A stretch of 64,000 nucleotides of DNA from an uncultured bacterium (GCA_934621605.1 CAKTUZ010000001.1:230408-294407), one strand, 5' to 3'. Counted from the first letter of the stretch, positions 25,469-34,772 are shown. Translations and numbers: made by a program. The notes: generated by a model not told the origin, from the letters alone.

Positions 25469-26467
25469 GTGGACTTTTTATCTTGGCATACCGTATTTAG
25501 GGTGGCTTTTGTCTATGCTTTGGTAGCTGCCGTGGCTGCTGGTATAGCTTATTTAGCCAACCAGTTGGGGCGCCAAATAGGCAAGCGCAAGATGAGTGTT
25601 CTTCATTTGCGTCCGCGCCATACTTCTATACTAATAACTACTGTAACCGGTGTCGCTATCGCGATTATTACTCTTACGGTTTTTGCTTGTCTTTCCGAAC
25701 CTGTGCGTAGCCTGTTGATGGGCTTGGAGAAATTGCGTGCTGAGGAAGTACAGTTGCGTCAAAACATTGATGCTTTACAGAGAGCTTTGGCCGAAGGTAC
25801 TTTCGTTTGGCGTATTGATGAGCCGATAGTACATATGACTATTCCCGGCGGTTTGTCGTACGAACGAACTCGCGCAGCAGTAACCAGTTTGTTAGCTGAA
25901 GCTAATGTACGCACTATTATGCGCAGCAACTCTATTGCCGCTGAAAAAGGCTATAAACCTACTCCGGTTAGCGATGTTCTGATCGATTATGATCCAGAAC
26001 AAGTGGAAGAATTGATAAATTCTATCTCCGTAGAGCAGGGATTTATGGGATTAAGGGTTTTGGCTGCTCAGAATTGTCTCTATTCACATCGAGCTCCGCT
26101 GCGTTTGGAATCGTGGAAAGTACGTAAAGTTTTTTCTGAGGGTGAAATCGTTTCCAAACGTGAAATGGATAAGCAGCGTTCCGCTTTGGAATTTTTAAAA
26201 TTTATTGAAGATACGCGTAGAAAAGCTATAGCCAAAGGTATGCGCCCTATAGACGGCGAGTTGGGAGGGGAGCTGAGCAATGCTGACGTTGAGCGTTTAC
26301 AAGAGGAAATGAGTAAAGAAAAAGGTAAATTTGAAGTCGTGGCTGTAGCTAATCGCGATCTTTACGAAACCAGCAGTCTTGATATACGAGTTGAAGTACA
26401 TAGTTTAGAATCGCCGACAGATTACGAAACCGAATATGGCGATTACAGGGGGGAAGCTTACTCTTGA
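25469..26467 (+). CDS. DUF3084 protein
   Basis: 332 residues with two N-terminal membrane helices (about 10-32 and 55-78), a short coiled coil (about 88-112) and a soluble domain. The pattern (I-x-Y-L-A-N-Q-L-G-R at the first helix, then I-T-x-V-T-G-V-A after the second) matches the DUF3084 family found in Cyanobacteria, Deinococcus and some diderm Firmicutes. Function unknown. Co-location with the LPS transport genes suggests an envelope role. GTG start after GAGGAG. The stop overlaps the next start. Confidence 0.78.
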   Translation: MDFLSWHTVFRVAFVYALVAAVAAGIAYLANQLGRQIGKRKMSVLHLRPRHTSILITTVTGVAIAIITLTVFACLSEPVRSLLMGLEKLRAEEVQLRQNIDALQRALAEGTFVWRIDEPIVHMTIPGGLSYERTRAAVTSLLAEANVRTIMRSNSIAAEKGYKPTPVSDVLIDYDPEQVEELINSISVEQGFMGLRVLAAQNCLYSHRAPLRLESWKVRKVFSEGEIVSKREMDKQRSALEFLKFIEDTRRKAIAKGMRPIDGELGGELSNADVERLQEEMSKEKGKFEVVAVANRDLYETSSLDIRVEVHSLESPTDYETEYGDYRGEAYS

Positions 26468-26862
26468 TAGTTCTGTCGATAGATCCGGGTAGCAAAAAGT
26501 GTGGGGCAGCGGTTGTCTCTTCTGTTGAGGGAGTGTTGGAACGCAGAGTTTTGACAATCACTTCGTTGGGGGAATTTTGTTTGCAATTAAGTCGTCTGTA
26601 CGATTTTAGTCATGTTATTGTGGGTGGAAGTACAGGCTCTGCACAAGCTGTACGGATTGTACAAGGAGCTCTGGGACGTGAAGTTACGGTTGTTGATGAA
26701 ACCCATTCGACAGAAAGAGCCAGAACACGTTATTTCAAAGATCATCCTCCTACCGGGCTGAAGCGTTTTTTACCTTTAAGTCTGCTTATTCCGCCTGATC
26801 TTTATGATGATTACGCAGCTATTGTTTTAGCAGAAGATTTTATAAATTCTCATATTAGCTGA
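26464..26862 (+). CDS. YqgF/RuvC-like RNase H-fold protein
   Basis: 132 residues, close to YqgF length. It opens with I-V-L-S-I-D-P-G-S-K-K-C-G, the metal-binding first strand of the RNase H fold. Later come V-D-E-T-H-S-T-E-R-A-R and a C-terminal D-D-Y-A-A-I-V-L-A segment with the expected acidic residues. YqgF homologues process pre-16S rRNA or resolve nucleic acid structures; this divergent version travels with DUF3084, so its target is unknown. TTG start overlapping the upstream stop by four bases (TTGA). Confidence 0.72.
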   Translation: MIVLSIDPGSKKCGAAVVSSVEGVLERRVLTITSLGEFCLQLSRLYDFSHVIVGGSTGSAQAVRIVQGALGREVTVVDETHSTERARTRYFKDHPPTGLKRFLPLSLLIPPDLYDDYAAIVLAEDFINSHIS

Positions 26863-26902
26863 CATAAAAAACGAATTTACGCTCGCTGCAGAGCGAGGCT
26901 AT

Positions 26903-28975
26903 TTGAAGCTACAGAGGTGCAAGGTGCGTTTAGAACAGGAAAATATCATATGCAAGTTCCCCTTTGAACATAAAGTCAATAAGGGAACGTTCACTTTGTG
27001 TCTGATCCTTGCTTTGGCAGGAATTGCGCAAGCGCAGCCGATCGAAGGGCTGTCCGATGCAGAAACGTTTGAAGCGACGAGTTCTTATCGCTTATCTGAA
27101 AGTTGCTCGCCTAACTTACTTTTTGCTAAAGAGGGAGCGGAAATTCAGCTTAGCACTAGCAGAAAAAAACAGCTTCCTGCTGCGGGGACGCCTGAATATG
27201 ATTATCAACTGGCCCAAAAATACTATGGTGAAAAGGTATATCCTAAAGCCATTAAATTCTTTACACAAGCTGCCGAAGAAGGTCACGTAGGAGCGCAGAG
27301 TTTTTTGGGTCGCTGCTATTATAAAGGTGAAGGTGTTGAGCTTGATTATTCCAAGGCTGTCGAGTGGTTGACGAAAGCTGGAGAACAGGACGATTATTTG
27401 GCCCAATATTACCTTGGACTTTGTTACGAAAATGGTCAAGGTGTGGAGCAGAATTTTGCTACTGCAGCTAGTTATTATGAAAATGCCGCTTTTGGTGGTA
27501 TTCCCGAAGCTCAGAATAATTTAGGACGTTATTATTATTTTGGGCGCGGTCTAGAGCGTGATTATCAGCAGGCTGCTGCTTGGTTTTTGCGAGCAGCCAA
27601 TCAGAAGCTTCCCAATGCTATGTATAACTTAGGTGTTTGTTATGATTTGGGGCAAGGAGTAGAAAAAGATCAACAAAAAGCCATTGAACTTTATTTTAGA
27701 GCAGCCAACGCTGGAGAAGCCAGTGCTCAATGTAATTTGGGTATGTGTTACAGCTCCGGTTCCGGAGTTGATAAAGATTTAAATAAAGCATTTTCGTGGT
27801 ACCAGCGGGCTGCTTCCAGCGGTAATGCCAAAGCTCAGAACAATTTAGGTGTATGTTACAAAAATGGAGAGGGGGTTCAGCGCAATCCGCGTGAAGCTGC
27901 GCGTTTGTTTGTAGCAGCGGCTGAACAGGGGTTGGCCGGAGCTCAGTATAATGCAGGCTGGTCTTATTTGAATGCTTTTGGTGTCGGTCGTGATTACCGC
28001 AAAGCTTTTGAGTATTTTTCTAAAGCAGCTGCTCAAAATTACCCCAAAGCGCAATTGCAATTGGCTTCACTTTACCAGCAGGGTAAAGGTACTGAGCAAA
28101 ATTATGAGGAGGCGGCTCGTTGGTACGGCGTAGCGGCTGAGCATGGCATTCCAGCGGCCAAATATTGTTTGGGACGCTGTTATGCTTTAGGGCAAGGGGT
28201 TGAACAAGATATGGGGCGCGCCGTTGAACTTTATACGGAAGCTGCCGATAAGGGAGATGGTGAAGCTCAGTATGAGTTGGCGATGTGTTATAGAAATGGC
28301 ATAATTGTTTCTCAAGATTATGCCAAATCTGCCCAACTTTTGCGCAGCGCGGCCGATCAGGACGTCGCTGAAGCTCAAGCTTACTTAGGCGCGGCTTACC
28401 TTTTGGGAGAAGGCGTCAAGGCTGATCCTAAAGTAGCCTTTAAGCTTTTTGGCAAAGCTGCTGATAAGGGTAGTATCTTAGCCGATTATGCCTTGGGATG
28501 TATGTTCTATGAGGGGATAGGTACACAGAAAAATTTCAGTCGGTGTATTACTCACTGGAATAATGTAGCTCGCAGCGGTTATGCTGTTGCGCAAAATAAT
28601 TTGGGATATTGCTACTATTATGGTCGCGCAAATGAACAAAATAACCAAAAGGCTCTGAAGTGGTGGCGTCGTGCTGCCGGTCAAGGTTATGGCAATGCTG
28701 AAAATGCTCTCGGTATTGCTTATTTTACCGGTTTGGTTGTCAATAAAAATTACGAAGTTGCTGAAGAGTGGTTTAAGAAAGCTGCTGAGCACGGAGACGC
28801 TGAGGGCAAAGATAATGCGGCTTTGGTAGACGGGGTCGATTTGGAACAGCGTTCCACTTTAACCGAACGTTTAGCTTTTAGCTTCAACTACTTACCGGCC
28901 AAAGAACTTGAAGAATTTATTAAAATTTACGAAGCTCAGGGAGAGACAAATTCTATAGCTGACGAGGAGGAATAG
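26903..28975 (+). CDS. Exported Sel1-repeat protein
   Basis: 690 residues. A hydrophobic export segment (about 30-45, ending A-Q-A) follows an unusually long 28-residue N-terminal region. Residues about 75-635 hold about 14 full Sel1 units of 36 residues (A-x-A-Q-x-N-L-G-x-C-Y-x-x-G-x-G-V) plus partial ones at both ends, forming a superhelical scaffold for protein binding. Two starts are possible: TTG 26903, or GTG 26924, which has AGAGG about 9 bases upstream and would shorten the N-terminus. A perfect 6-bp hairpin (CTCGCT/AGCGAG) lies directly before the first. The acetyltransferase gene follows after 3 bases. Confidence 0.88.
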   Translation: MKLQRCKVRLEQENIICKFPFEHKVNKGTFTLCLILALAGIAQAQPIEGLSDAETFEATSSYRLSESCSPNLLFAKEGAEIQLSTSRKKQLPAAGTPEYDYQLAQKYYGEKVYPKAIKFFTQAAEEGHVGAQSFLGRCYYKGEGVELDYSKAVEWLTKAGEQDDYLAQYYLGLCYENGQGVEQNFATAASYYENAAFGGIPEAQNNLGRYYYFGRGLERDYQQAAAWFLRAANQKLPNAMYNLGVCYDLGQGVEKDQQKAIELYFRAANAGEASAQCNLGMCYSSGSGVDKDLNKAFSWYQRAASSGNAKAQNNLGVCYKNGEGVQRNPREAARLFVAAAEQGLAGAQYNAGWSYLNAFGVGRDYRKAFEYFSKAAAQNYPKAQLQLASLYQQGKGTEQNYEEAARWYGVAAEHGIPAAKYCLGRCYALGQGVEQDMGRAVELYTEAADKGDGEAQYELAMCYRNGIIVSQDYAKSAQLLRSAADQDVAEAQAYLGAAYLLGEGVKADPKVAFKLFGKAADKGSILADYALGCMFYEGIGTQKNFSRCITHWNNVARSGYAVAQNNLGYCYYYGRANEQNNQKALKWWRRAAGQGYGNAENALGIAYFTGLVVNKNYEVAEEWFKKAAEHGDAEGKDNAALVDGVDLEQRSTLTERLAFSFNYLPAKELEEFIKIYEAQGETNSIADEEE

Positions 28976-28978
28976 GCA

Positions 28979-29557
28979 ATGTCGAGCAATTGCCAAGCTA
29001 ACCTGAGCGAATTTGAGAAGATGCGCTTAGGTTTGATTTATAGTGCTTATGATGAAGAGCTATTGAAAAAACGTCGCCGAGCTTTGATTTTGTTGGATAA
29101 ATTCAATGCTTATATTCCTGGTGACAGCCAAAAAACTATTGATATTGCTCGAGAATTGTTGGGCTCTATAGGAGAAAATACTGCCATAATGCCGCGTTTC
29201 GCTTGTGATTACGGGGAAAATATCAGCATAGGCAGCAATTGTTATATTAACTACAATTGTGTTGTGCTTGATTGTGCGAATGTCACCATAGGAGATAACG
29301 TTTTAATTGGCCCCAACTGTGGAATCTATACAGCCATTCATCCTTTGGATAGCAAAACCAGACTTCAAGGTTTGGAAATTGCCAAGCCGATTATCATAAA
29401 AGACGGAGTATGGTTGGGAGGTAATGTGGTAATTCTTCCCGGTGTGACTATCGGTGAAAAGTCTGTAATCGGAGCCGGAAGTGTGGTCACTAAGAATATT
29501 CCCGATCATGTTTTAGCTTATGGCAATCCCTGTCGAGTGATAAAAAGTTTGATTTAA
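28979..29557 (+). CDS. Maa/NodL-type sugar O-acetyltransferase
   Basis: 192 residues. An N-terminal helical Mac domain (E-K-M-R-L-G-L-I-Y-S, about 10-60) is followed by hexapeptide repeats with the family active site (T-A-I-H-P-L-D, His near 124) and the closing G-V-T-I-G-E...G-A-G-S-V-V and Y-G-N-P-C-R-V. It transfers acetyl from acetyl-CoA to a sugar such as maltose, glucose or a surface glycan. Substrate not predictable. Co-transcribed with the Sel1 protein gene. Confidence 0.88.
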   Translation: MSSNCQANLSEFEKMRLGLIYSAYDEELLKKRRRALILLDKFNAYIPGDSQKTIDIARELLGSIGENTAIMPRFACDYGENISIGSNCYINYNCVVLDCANVTIGDNVLIGPNCGIYTAIHPLDSKTRLQGLEIAKPIIIKDGVWLGGNVVILPGVTIGEKSVIGAGSVVTKNIPDHVLAYGNPCRVIKSLI

Positions 29558-29592
29558 GTCGGCGGCAGAAAAAATATAGATATTATGTGCGG

Positions 29593-29623
29593 GCCGCAGT
29601 TTCTGTACTGCGGCTTAATTTTG
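29593..29623 (+). terminator. Intrinsic terminator
   Basis: Perfect 7-bp stem GCCGCAG/CTGCGGC with an 8-base loop, then TTAATTTTGTT. Closes the Sel1-acetyltransferase transcript. Confidence 0.8.
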
Positions 29624-29644
29624 TTCACACAGAAAGTATGAAAT

Positions 29645-30358
29645 ATGTTAATCGGTTCCATTACCAATGCAGTTTCTGTAATTGTGGGATCTGCTCTAGG
29701 ATTGTTATTTAAAAAGGGCATTCCCCGTCATTTTAATAAAACGGTCATGGGAGGTCTAGCTCTGTGCCTTTTATTTATAGGCGTAAGCGGCTTAAATACT
29801 AGCAAGCAACCTTTAGTGGTTATTATGTCTATGGTCTTTGGAGCTTTTGTAGGCGAAGCGCTTCACTTGAATACGCGTTTGGAGCGTCTGGGGGCTGCAG
29901 TTGGTAAAAAATTCTCTGGCGGCACTCCCGGAGAAGGTCATTCTTTCGCTCAGGGATTTGCTTATGCTTCAATTTTTTATTGTATAGGTTCAATGGCTGT
30001 GATGGGGGCTTTGCAAGATGGTTTACGCGGCGATCATACGATTCTTTTTGCCAAGTCTGCTATTGACGTAACTTCTTCTATATTTTTTGCTTCTACTATG
30101 GGGCCTGGTGTGGCTTTGTCGGCTGTTCCCATATTTTTGGTAGAGGGAGGTATTGCAGCCAGTGCCGGCTTTATGGCTCCGTTTTTGACAGAAGCCTCTA
30201 TCGGAGAGCTTAATTGCGTCGGTTCAGTTATCGTTATGGGCATAGGTTTCAATATGTTGGATGTTACCAAGCTGAAATTGGCCAACTATATTCCTGCTAT
30301 GTTTTTTCCCTTTATTTTATGTCCTTTATTCGATTTTATCGAAAAATTATTGCATTAA
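29645..30358 (+). CDS. DUF554 membrane protein (YdfK/YqgA-like)
   Basis: 237 residues, about six or seven membrane helices. It has family patterns: G-S-I-T-N-A at the start, G-S-A-L-G-L-L-F-K, G-E-x-L-x-L-x-x-x-L-E (58-75), and a central S-M-A-V-M-G-A-L-Q-D-G-L-x-G-D. Function unknown in all bacteria; found widely in Firmicutes and Proteobacteria. Single-gene unit between two terminators. Confidence 0.9.
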   Translation: MLIGSITNAVSVIVGSALGLLFKKGIPRHFNKTVMGGLALCLLFIGVSGLNTSKQPLVVIMSMVFGAFVGEALHLNTRLERLGAAVGKKFSGGTPGEGHSFAQGFAYASIFYCIGSMAVMGALQDGLRGDHTILFAKSAIDVTSSIFFASTMGPGVALSAVPIFLVEGGIAASAGFMAPFLTEASIGELNCVGSVIVMGIGFNMLDVTKLKLANYIPAMFFPFILCPLFDFIEKLLH

Positions 30359-30371
30359 AGATAAAAGAGGG

Positions 30372-30396
30372 AAGGAGTGAAAATCCTTTTTTTTAT
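30372..30396 (+). terminator. Weak intrinsic terminator
   Basis: AAGGA/TCCTT stem with a 7-base loop followed by a run of T. Short stem, so efficiency is doubtful. Confidence 0.5.
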
Positions 30397-30416
30397 AAAG
30401 TTTTTCCTGCTTTCTG

Positions 30417-30445
30417 TTGACTTCTTCTTCCTTTGTGGTGATAAT
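30417..30445 (+). promoter_or_regulatory. Sigma70-type promoter
   Basis: TTGACT and GATAAT separated by exactly 17 bases; transcription should start near 30452, giving a leader of about 135 bases before the Ser-rich protein gene. The best promoter match seen in the window. Confidence 0.65.
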
Positions 30446-30586
30446 TGATCCAAGGAATTAGAAGAAGAGCTGACAGAGTTCTCGCAGTGCGGTTCGGGTT
30501 TGGCTCGAGAGGTGCTTAGCTTCGTCTCGTTGAGCGATTTTGCATGGGGCGGGGTTCGCTCAAAACTTCAGATTGTTGAGGGTCAG

Positions 30587-31780
30587 ATGATTTCACAGCA
30601 AGTTAATAACAGTGTTAATGTTCAGTCTGTACAAAGTGCGCAATTCTCCGGAGGTACTCGCGTAGGCGCTACCAAGGCTCTGTCCGGTGTTACTAGAGGG
30701 CTTATCGGTTCGGAGGTAACTTCTTCCGGCTCTAGCTCCGGCGTTGGCGTAGAGGCTGCCGGTAGTGTTTCTAACTTGTTGGGTGCTTCCTCCGCTTCTC
30801 AGAGCGAGACCACTTTAGCTACTCCTGCTCAGATGCAACAGCAGCTTCAGGAACGCAATGATGCCGCTTTTGATCTTAAAGATCCTCAGGCGGCTGCCAA
30901 TTATTCTATAGAGCTTAAAGGTGACAATTACGACTCTATAAGCGATTATGCTTCTGCTTGGACTAAAAAATTTGCTAATAAAGCTCTGGCAGGCACTTCA
31001 GTTACTGCCAATGGCCAAGATCCCACAGCTGTACGTAGCCTTACCGATTTTGTTATGACTCCTGAGTCCGCTACTCAGTATTACAGAGATGTTATCGGTA
31101 TCAAAACTTATGGTTCCATTCCCAGCCGCAATTTCCAGACTTGTGCTCCTAGTTGTTTCCGAGATGGTTCTCTTCTGGCTAGTATGGACAAGTGGAATGC
31201 TCAAGTTCGTTCCAGTTTGGCTTCGAGGAATGGCTCGTTTGGCTCTCTGACCGGCATTAAGACCTCCAGTGGTCTTACCTCTTATTTCCAGCGCACCACT
31301 CCTTCTTTGAGTGATCAGAAGAATGTTTTTAGTGATTATAGTTATTCTTCTATGCTGTCTTCCTTAAATTCTAAAGGTAACTTTTCTGTATTTACTGACA
31401 ATTCAATTGCTTATGAGGGTCTGACTTCTCTTTATCAAAGCGGTACTATTGCCAATGGGACCAAGTTAAGTGACAATTCTGCTGTTGTTCCCGAATTTGA
31501 TTATTCTAAATATTTGCAGCAAGTTCAGGATATGTATGGTCAGGGATACGATTCTATGCTCTCTGATTATATGGCCGCTTGTGGTTTGAATGATTCTCCC
31601 AGTATTAGCCCTGATGTAATCGCTGTGCAAAATCTTCAGTCTACCGCTATGTCTACTAACGAATTGGTAGTTAAATACAATTCTGAAATGACTGATGGTA
31701 TTCTTTCTCTCTCTGAGTTGCAAGCTATGTATGAGAAAGCTTTATCTGCTAATGGTGTCAGTGCGGCCCTCTTAGCTTAG
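30587..31780 (+). CDS. Ser/Gln-rich protein of unknown function
   Basis: 397 residues. A longer reading frame opens 87 bases upstream without a site. The ATG with GAGGG 4 bases before it gives an N-terminus M-I-S-Q-Q-V-N-N-S-V, which is hydrophilic, so no Sec signal is present. Composition is high in Ser, Ala, Thr, Tyr and Gln with little charge; residues 1-90 are low complexity, and the rest has mixed helical segments and two close Cys residues. Composition and missing signal resemble secreted or surface filament-type proteins using a dedicated export route, but no family was recognised. A strong promoter and U-rich terminators on both sides make it a monocistronic unit. Confidence 0.7.
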   Translation: MISQQVNNSVNVQSVQSAQFSGGTRVGATKALSGVTRGLIGSEVTSSGSSSGVGVEAAGSVSNLLGASSASQSETTLATPAQMQQQLQERNDAAFDLKDPQAAANYSIELKGDNYDSISDYASAWTKKFANKALAGTSVTANGQDPTAVRSLTDFVMTPESATQYYRDVIGIKTYGSIPSRNFQTCAPSCFRDGSLLASMDKWNAQVRSSLASRNGSFGSLTGIKTSSGLTSYFQRTTPSLSDQKNVFSDYSYSSMLSSLNSKGNFSVFTDNSIAYEGLTSLYQSGTIANGTKLSDNSAVVPEFDYSKYLQQVQDMYGQGYDSMLSDYMAACGLNDSPSISPDVIAVQNLQSTAMSTNELVVKYNSEMTDGILSLSELQAMYEKALSANGVSAALLA

Positions 31781-31815
31781 TTTTTACATTAGTTATATGA
31801 CTCCATAAAAATGGG

Positions 31816-31855
31816 CCTCGCTCCCCTCAAAAATTGTGGGAAGCGAGGTTTGTTT
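31816..31855. terminator. Bidirectional terminator between convergent genes
   Basis: CCTCGCT/AGCGAGG stem extended by CCC/GGG, with T-rich sequence on both outer sides (TTTGTTT on plus, CCATTTTTA on minus). Confidence 0.8.
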
Positions 31856-31868
31856 CGCTTTCTGTACC

Positions 31869-32552
31869 TTAACTATCAGCCGTTTGGTTGGGTTCAAATT
31901 TTAGGCAACACATTAGACGCCCGCACGCTCCCGATACTTTTCCGGGGTTGAGGGGCATTTTTTGGTTTTTAGCCATCTTTATAGATACTGAGGAAAAATC
32001 ACTCAGCCAGGCCGAACAACACAAGCTGCGTCCGCAAACGCCTCGTCCTCCCATAAGAATAGCTCTGTCGCGAGGGCCAATTTGACGCAGCTCTATGCGC
32101 ATTTTTAGCTTGGAGGCTAAGTCGTGGACGAGCGCTCTGAAATCAACTCTTTGTTCGGCGTAAAATTCTATGACAATTCTGCTGCCATCTAAGGTAATTG
32201 AGGCTGAAAGCACTCTCATGGCCAGCTTGTGAAATTCCACGCGTTCTTTAACTAATTTTAGAGCTTGAGTTCCCTGTAACTCCCGCTCCTTGGCCAAGAT
32301 AATATCTTCTTTGGAAGCCGGGCCTGTTATTATGTTGGGAAGGTTTAGGTTGGCAGCAGAGACTAGTGAAGCGACGCGGTTGGGGGAAGTGTCGCTTAAA
32401 AGTGGGGGTGACTCAGCTATTGTGCCTAACTCTCGCCCTCGTACCCCTTCAACAACGACTTTTTGGCCGGGTGGATATTCAGCTCCATTGACAGCTTCAA
32501 AAAATATGGGCACCTTAGTGGCTGATAGATGAACCTCGTAATATTTTTTCAT
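31869..32552 (-). CDS. PSP1-domain protein, RicT/YaaT-like
   Basis: 227 residues. A PSP1 C-terminal core with G-V-C-G-R-S-L-C-C-S and G-A-C-G-R-L-M-C-C-L-K-F-E carries the conserved cysteines that bind an Fe-S cluster in RicT. In Bacillus RicT works with RicA and RicF in RNase Y-dependent RNA maturation and phosphorelay control; the partners are not in this window. Single-gene unit on the minus strand, ATG start. Confidence 0.9.
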   Translation of the reverse strand: MKKYYEVHLSATKVPIFFEAVNGAEYPPGQKVVVEGVRGRELGTIAESPPLLSDTSPNRVASLVSAANLNLPNIITGPASKEDIILAKERELQGTQALKLVKERVEFHKLAMRVLSASITLDGSRIVIEFYAEQRVDFRALVHDLASKLKMRIELRQIGPRDRAILMGGRGVCGRSLCCSAWLSDFSSVSIKMAKNQKMPLNPGKVSGACGRLMCCLKFEPNQTADS

Positions 32553-32765
32553 GTACTTTTTTCACTGACAAACAAGTTTACGTGAGATCGCTTGCCTTTT
32601 TATTTCTGAATTATTTTATGTAGCAATCTTCGCTGAATATGGTTAGCCTCCCCGTATTTTCAAATAAGAAGTTTTCGTTGCTCATTCTATGTCGTTTTAG
32701 GCAAGGGGCTTTGGTCAGTGTGTGGTAAGATAGTGCCGTTATAATATTTTAAGGAGGCTTGTTCC

Positions 32766-34739
32766 GTGAATAAATATGCTGCTTATGCCGCTATCGCCCT
32801 TGTTTTGGCTTTAGGCACTCCTTCTTTTGCTACTCCTAATTCTCCACAAAAATCTCCTAAAGCCGGGGCAGTAAGTATGAATACCTTTGCGCCTGATTCC
32901 AATATGTCCAGGAGCAATATTCCTGATCGTTACAAATGGAATCTATCGGCTCTTTTTAAAGATGAAACCGATTTTGAAGCTGCTTTGGTTCAAACTAAAA
33001 ACGGTATCGATTCTCTTGTTGCTTACAAAGGCAAACTTAGTGATAGCGAAGCTCTGTTCAATTGCATGCAGACTTATTTTAATACGCGTCGCTTAGCTAA
33101 CAGCGTCACTTTATACAGCAATTTGCGTCTTACTACCGATTTACGTGATGCCAAACTCCAGGATATGGATGCCAGAGCTCAAGCTGTTATGCGCAGCTTT
33201 ATGGCTAATACCGCTTTCATTCGCGATGAGCTGTTAAAAATCGATTCCTCTGTTATTGATAAAGCTGTGGTCGCCCATCCTACCATGAAAGAGTATTTAC
33301 CTTGGATTGAGGGAGCTCGTCGCCGCAAAGCTCATATCTTATCGCCTGAAGAAGAACGTATCCTTTCTTTAGCCGGAGACAATCAGCTAGCTGAAATTGA
33401 CTTAAATGAATTGCCTTCCGACTTTGAAAAAGCGTTCCAGTCTCTTTATTCGGATATAAAATTGCCCGTTATTAAAGATGAAAATGGTCGAGATGTGCAA
33501 CTCACTTTCTCTAATTATGCCAGGTATAGAGCTAGCAAAGATCGCCGTGTGCGTAAAGATACCGTAGAAAAATTCTTTGGCGCTTTGAATGATTATCGCA
33601 ACACCTTTGCTTCTATTATGGCTGGTCAAGTGCATTTCTCTTCTTTCTTGGCTCAATCTCGCGGTTATGATTCCGCTTTGCAAGCTTACTTAGATAAAGA
33701 TAATATCCCTGAGCAAGTTTATCGTAACGTTGTCGATACCGTAAAATCCAATACCGCTCCCTTGCATCGCTATATCAGTTTGCGTAAGAAGTTGATGGGA
33801 CTTAATGATATCCATCTTTACGATCTTTATACTCCTTTGGTTCCTGCTGTCAGTCGTGATATCTCTTATGAAGAAGCTTGTAAAATTGTGCCTAAAGCTT
33901 TAGCTCCTTTAGGCGAAAAATATGTCAAATCTTTAACCTATGGCTTAGACTTGAAAAACGGTTGGGTCGATGTTTATCCCCATGCTGACAAAGACAGCGG
34001 TGCCAGTTGCGCCAGTATTTACGGCTGCCATCCCTTTGTCAAGTTAAATTACATGAACTCCTTCGACGATATGTCTACCGTAGCTCATGAATTCGGCCAC
34101 GCTATGCATAGCAACTTAAACTACGCTAATCAAACTTACAGCACTTCTGGATATGTGCCTTTTGTAGCGGAAGTTGCCTCTACTTGCAACGAAAAGTTCT
34201 TATCTGATTATCTGATTGCCAACGCTAAAGATGACGCTGAAAAGCTTTATCTGATTAATGAAATGCTTGATGGTATTCGCTCTACTATTTATCGTCAGGC
34301 TCTATTCGCCGACTTTGAATTGCGGATTCATGAAGCTAGTGAAAAAGGGCAGACTCTTACGGCAGATTTTCTCAATAAGACTTATGCCGATTTAGTTCGC
34401 GAATATTATGGCTCTGAATTTACTATCGATGCCAATGATGGTATTGAGTGGGCCTATATCCCTCATCTTTACTATAAGTTCTATGTGTTCTCTTATGCTG
34501 CTGGTATGTCCAGTGGCATTGCTATTGCTGAAAAAGTACATGATGAAGGCGCTCCGGCTCGTGACGCCTATTTGAAGATGCTCTCCAGCAGCGCTTCTAT
34601 TCCTCCGGTCGATATCCTTAAGATCGCTGGTGTAGATTTGACTAAGCCTGACGCCATAAAGGCTGCTACCGATCTTATGGATCAGCTTTTAGATGAGATG
34701 GAAGCTATTTTAGTTAAACAAAATAAACTTAAAAAGTAG
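32766..34739 (+). CDS. pepF: Oligoendopeptidase F (M3B) with an export signal
   Basis: 657 residues. The zinc site is intact: H-E-F-G-H at 441-445 and the third ligand Glu469 in V-A-E-V-A-S. The N-terminal domain shows the M3B pattern (R-Y-K-W-N-L-S-A-L-F). PepF cleaves peptides of about 7-17 residues, normally in the cytoplasm. Here the first 22 residues form a signal peptide (hydrophobic 7-17, then P-S-F-A), followed by a 30-residue linker before the enzyme starts, so export to the periplasm is predicted. GTG start with AAGGAGG 8 bases upstream. Confidence 0.93.
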   Translation: MNKYAAYAAIALVLALGTPSFATPNSPQKSPKAGAVSMNTFAPDSNMSRSNIPDRYKWNLSALFKDETDFEAALVQTKNGIDSLVAYKGKLSDSEALFNCMQTYFNTRRLANSVTLYSNLRLTTDLRDAKLQDMDARAQAVMRSFMANTAFIRDELLKIDSSVIDKAVVAHPTMKEYLPWIEGARRRKAHILSPEEERILSLAGDNQLAEIDLNELPSDFEKAFQSLYSDIKLPVIKDENGRDVQLTFSNYARYRASKDRRVRKDTVEKFFGALNDYRNTFASIMAGQVHFSSFLAQSRGYDSALQAYLDKDNIPEQVYRNVVDTVKSNTAPLHRYISLRKKLMGLNDIHLYDLYTPLVPAVSRDISYEEACKIVPKALAPLGEKYVKSLTYGLDLKNGWVDVYPHADKDSGASCASIYGCHPFVKLNYMNSFDDMSTVAHEFGHAMHSNLNYANQTYSTSGYVPFVAEVASTCNEKFLSDYLIANAKDDAEKLYLINEMLDGIRSTIYRQALFADFELRIHEASEKGQTLTADFLNKTYADLVREYYGSEFTIDANDGIEWAYIPHLYYKFYVFSYAAGMSSGIAIAEKVHDEGAPARDAYLKMLSSSASIPPVDILKIAGVDLTKPDAIKAATDLMDQLLDEMEAILVKQNKLKK

Positions 34740-34772
34740 CTTTTAGTTTACGATTACGATTGCTGCTTAAAA

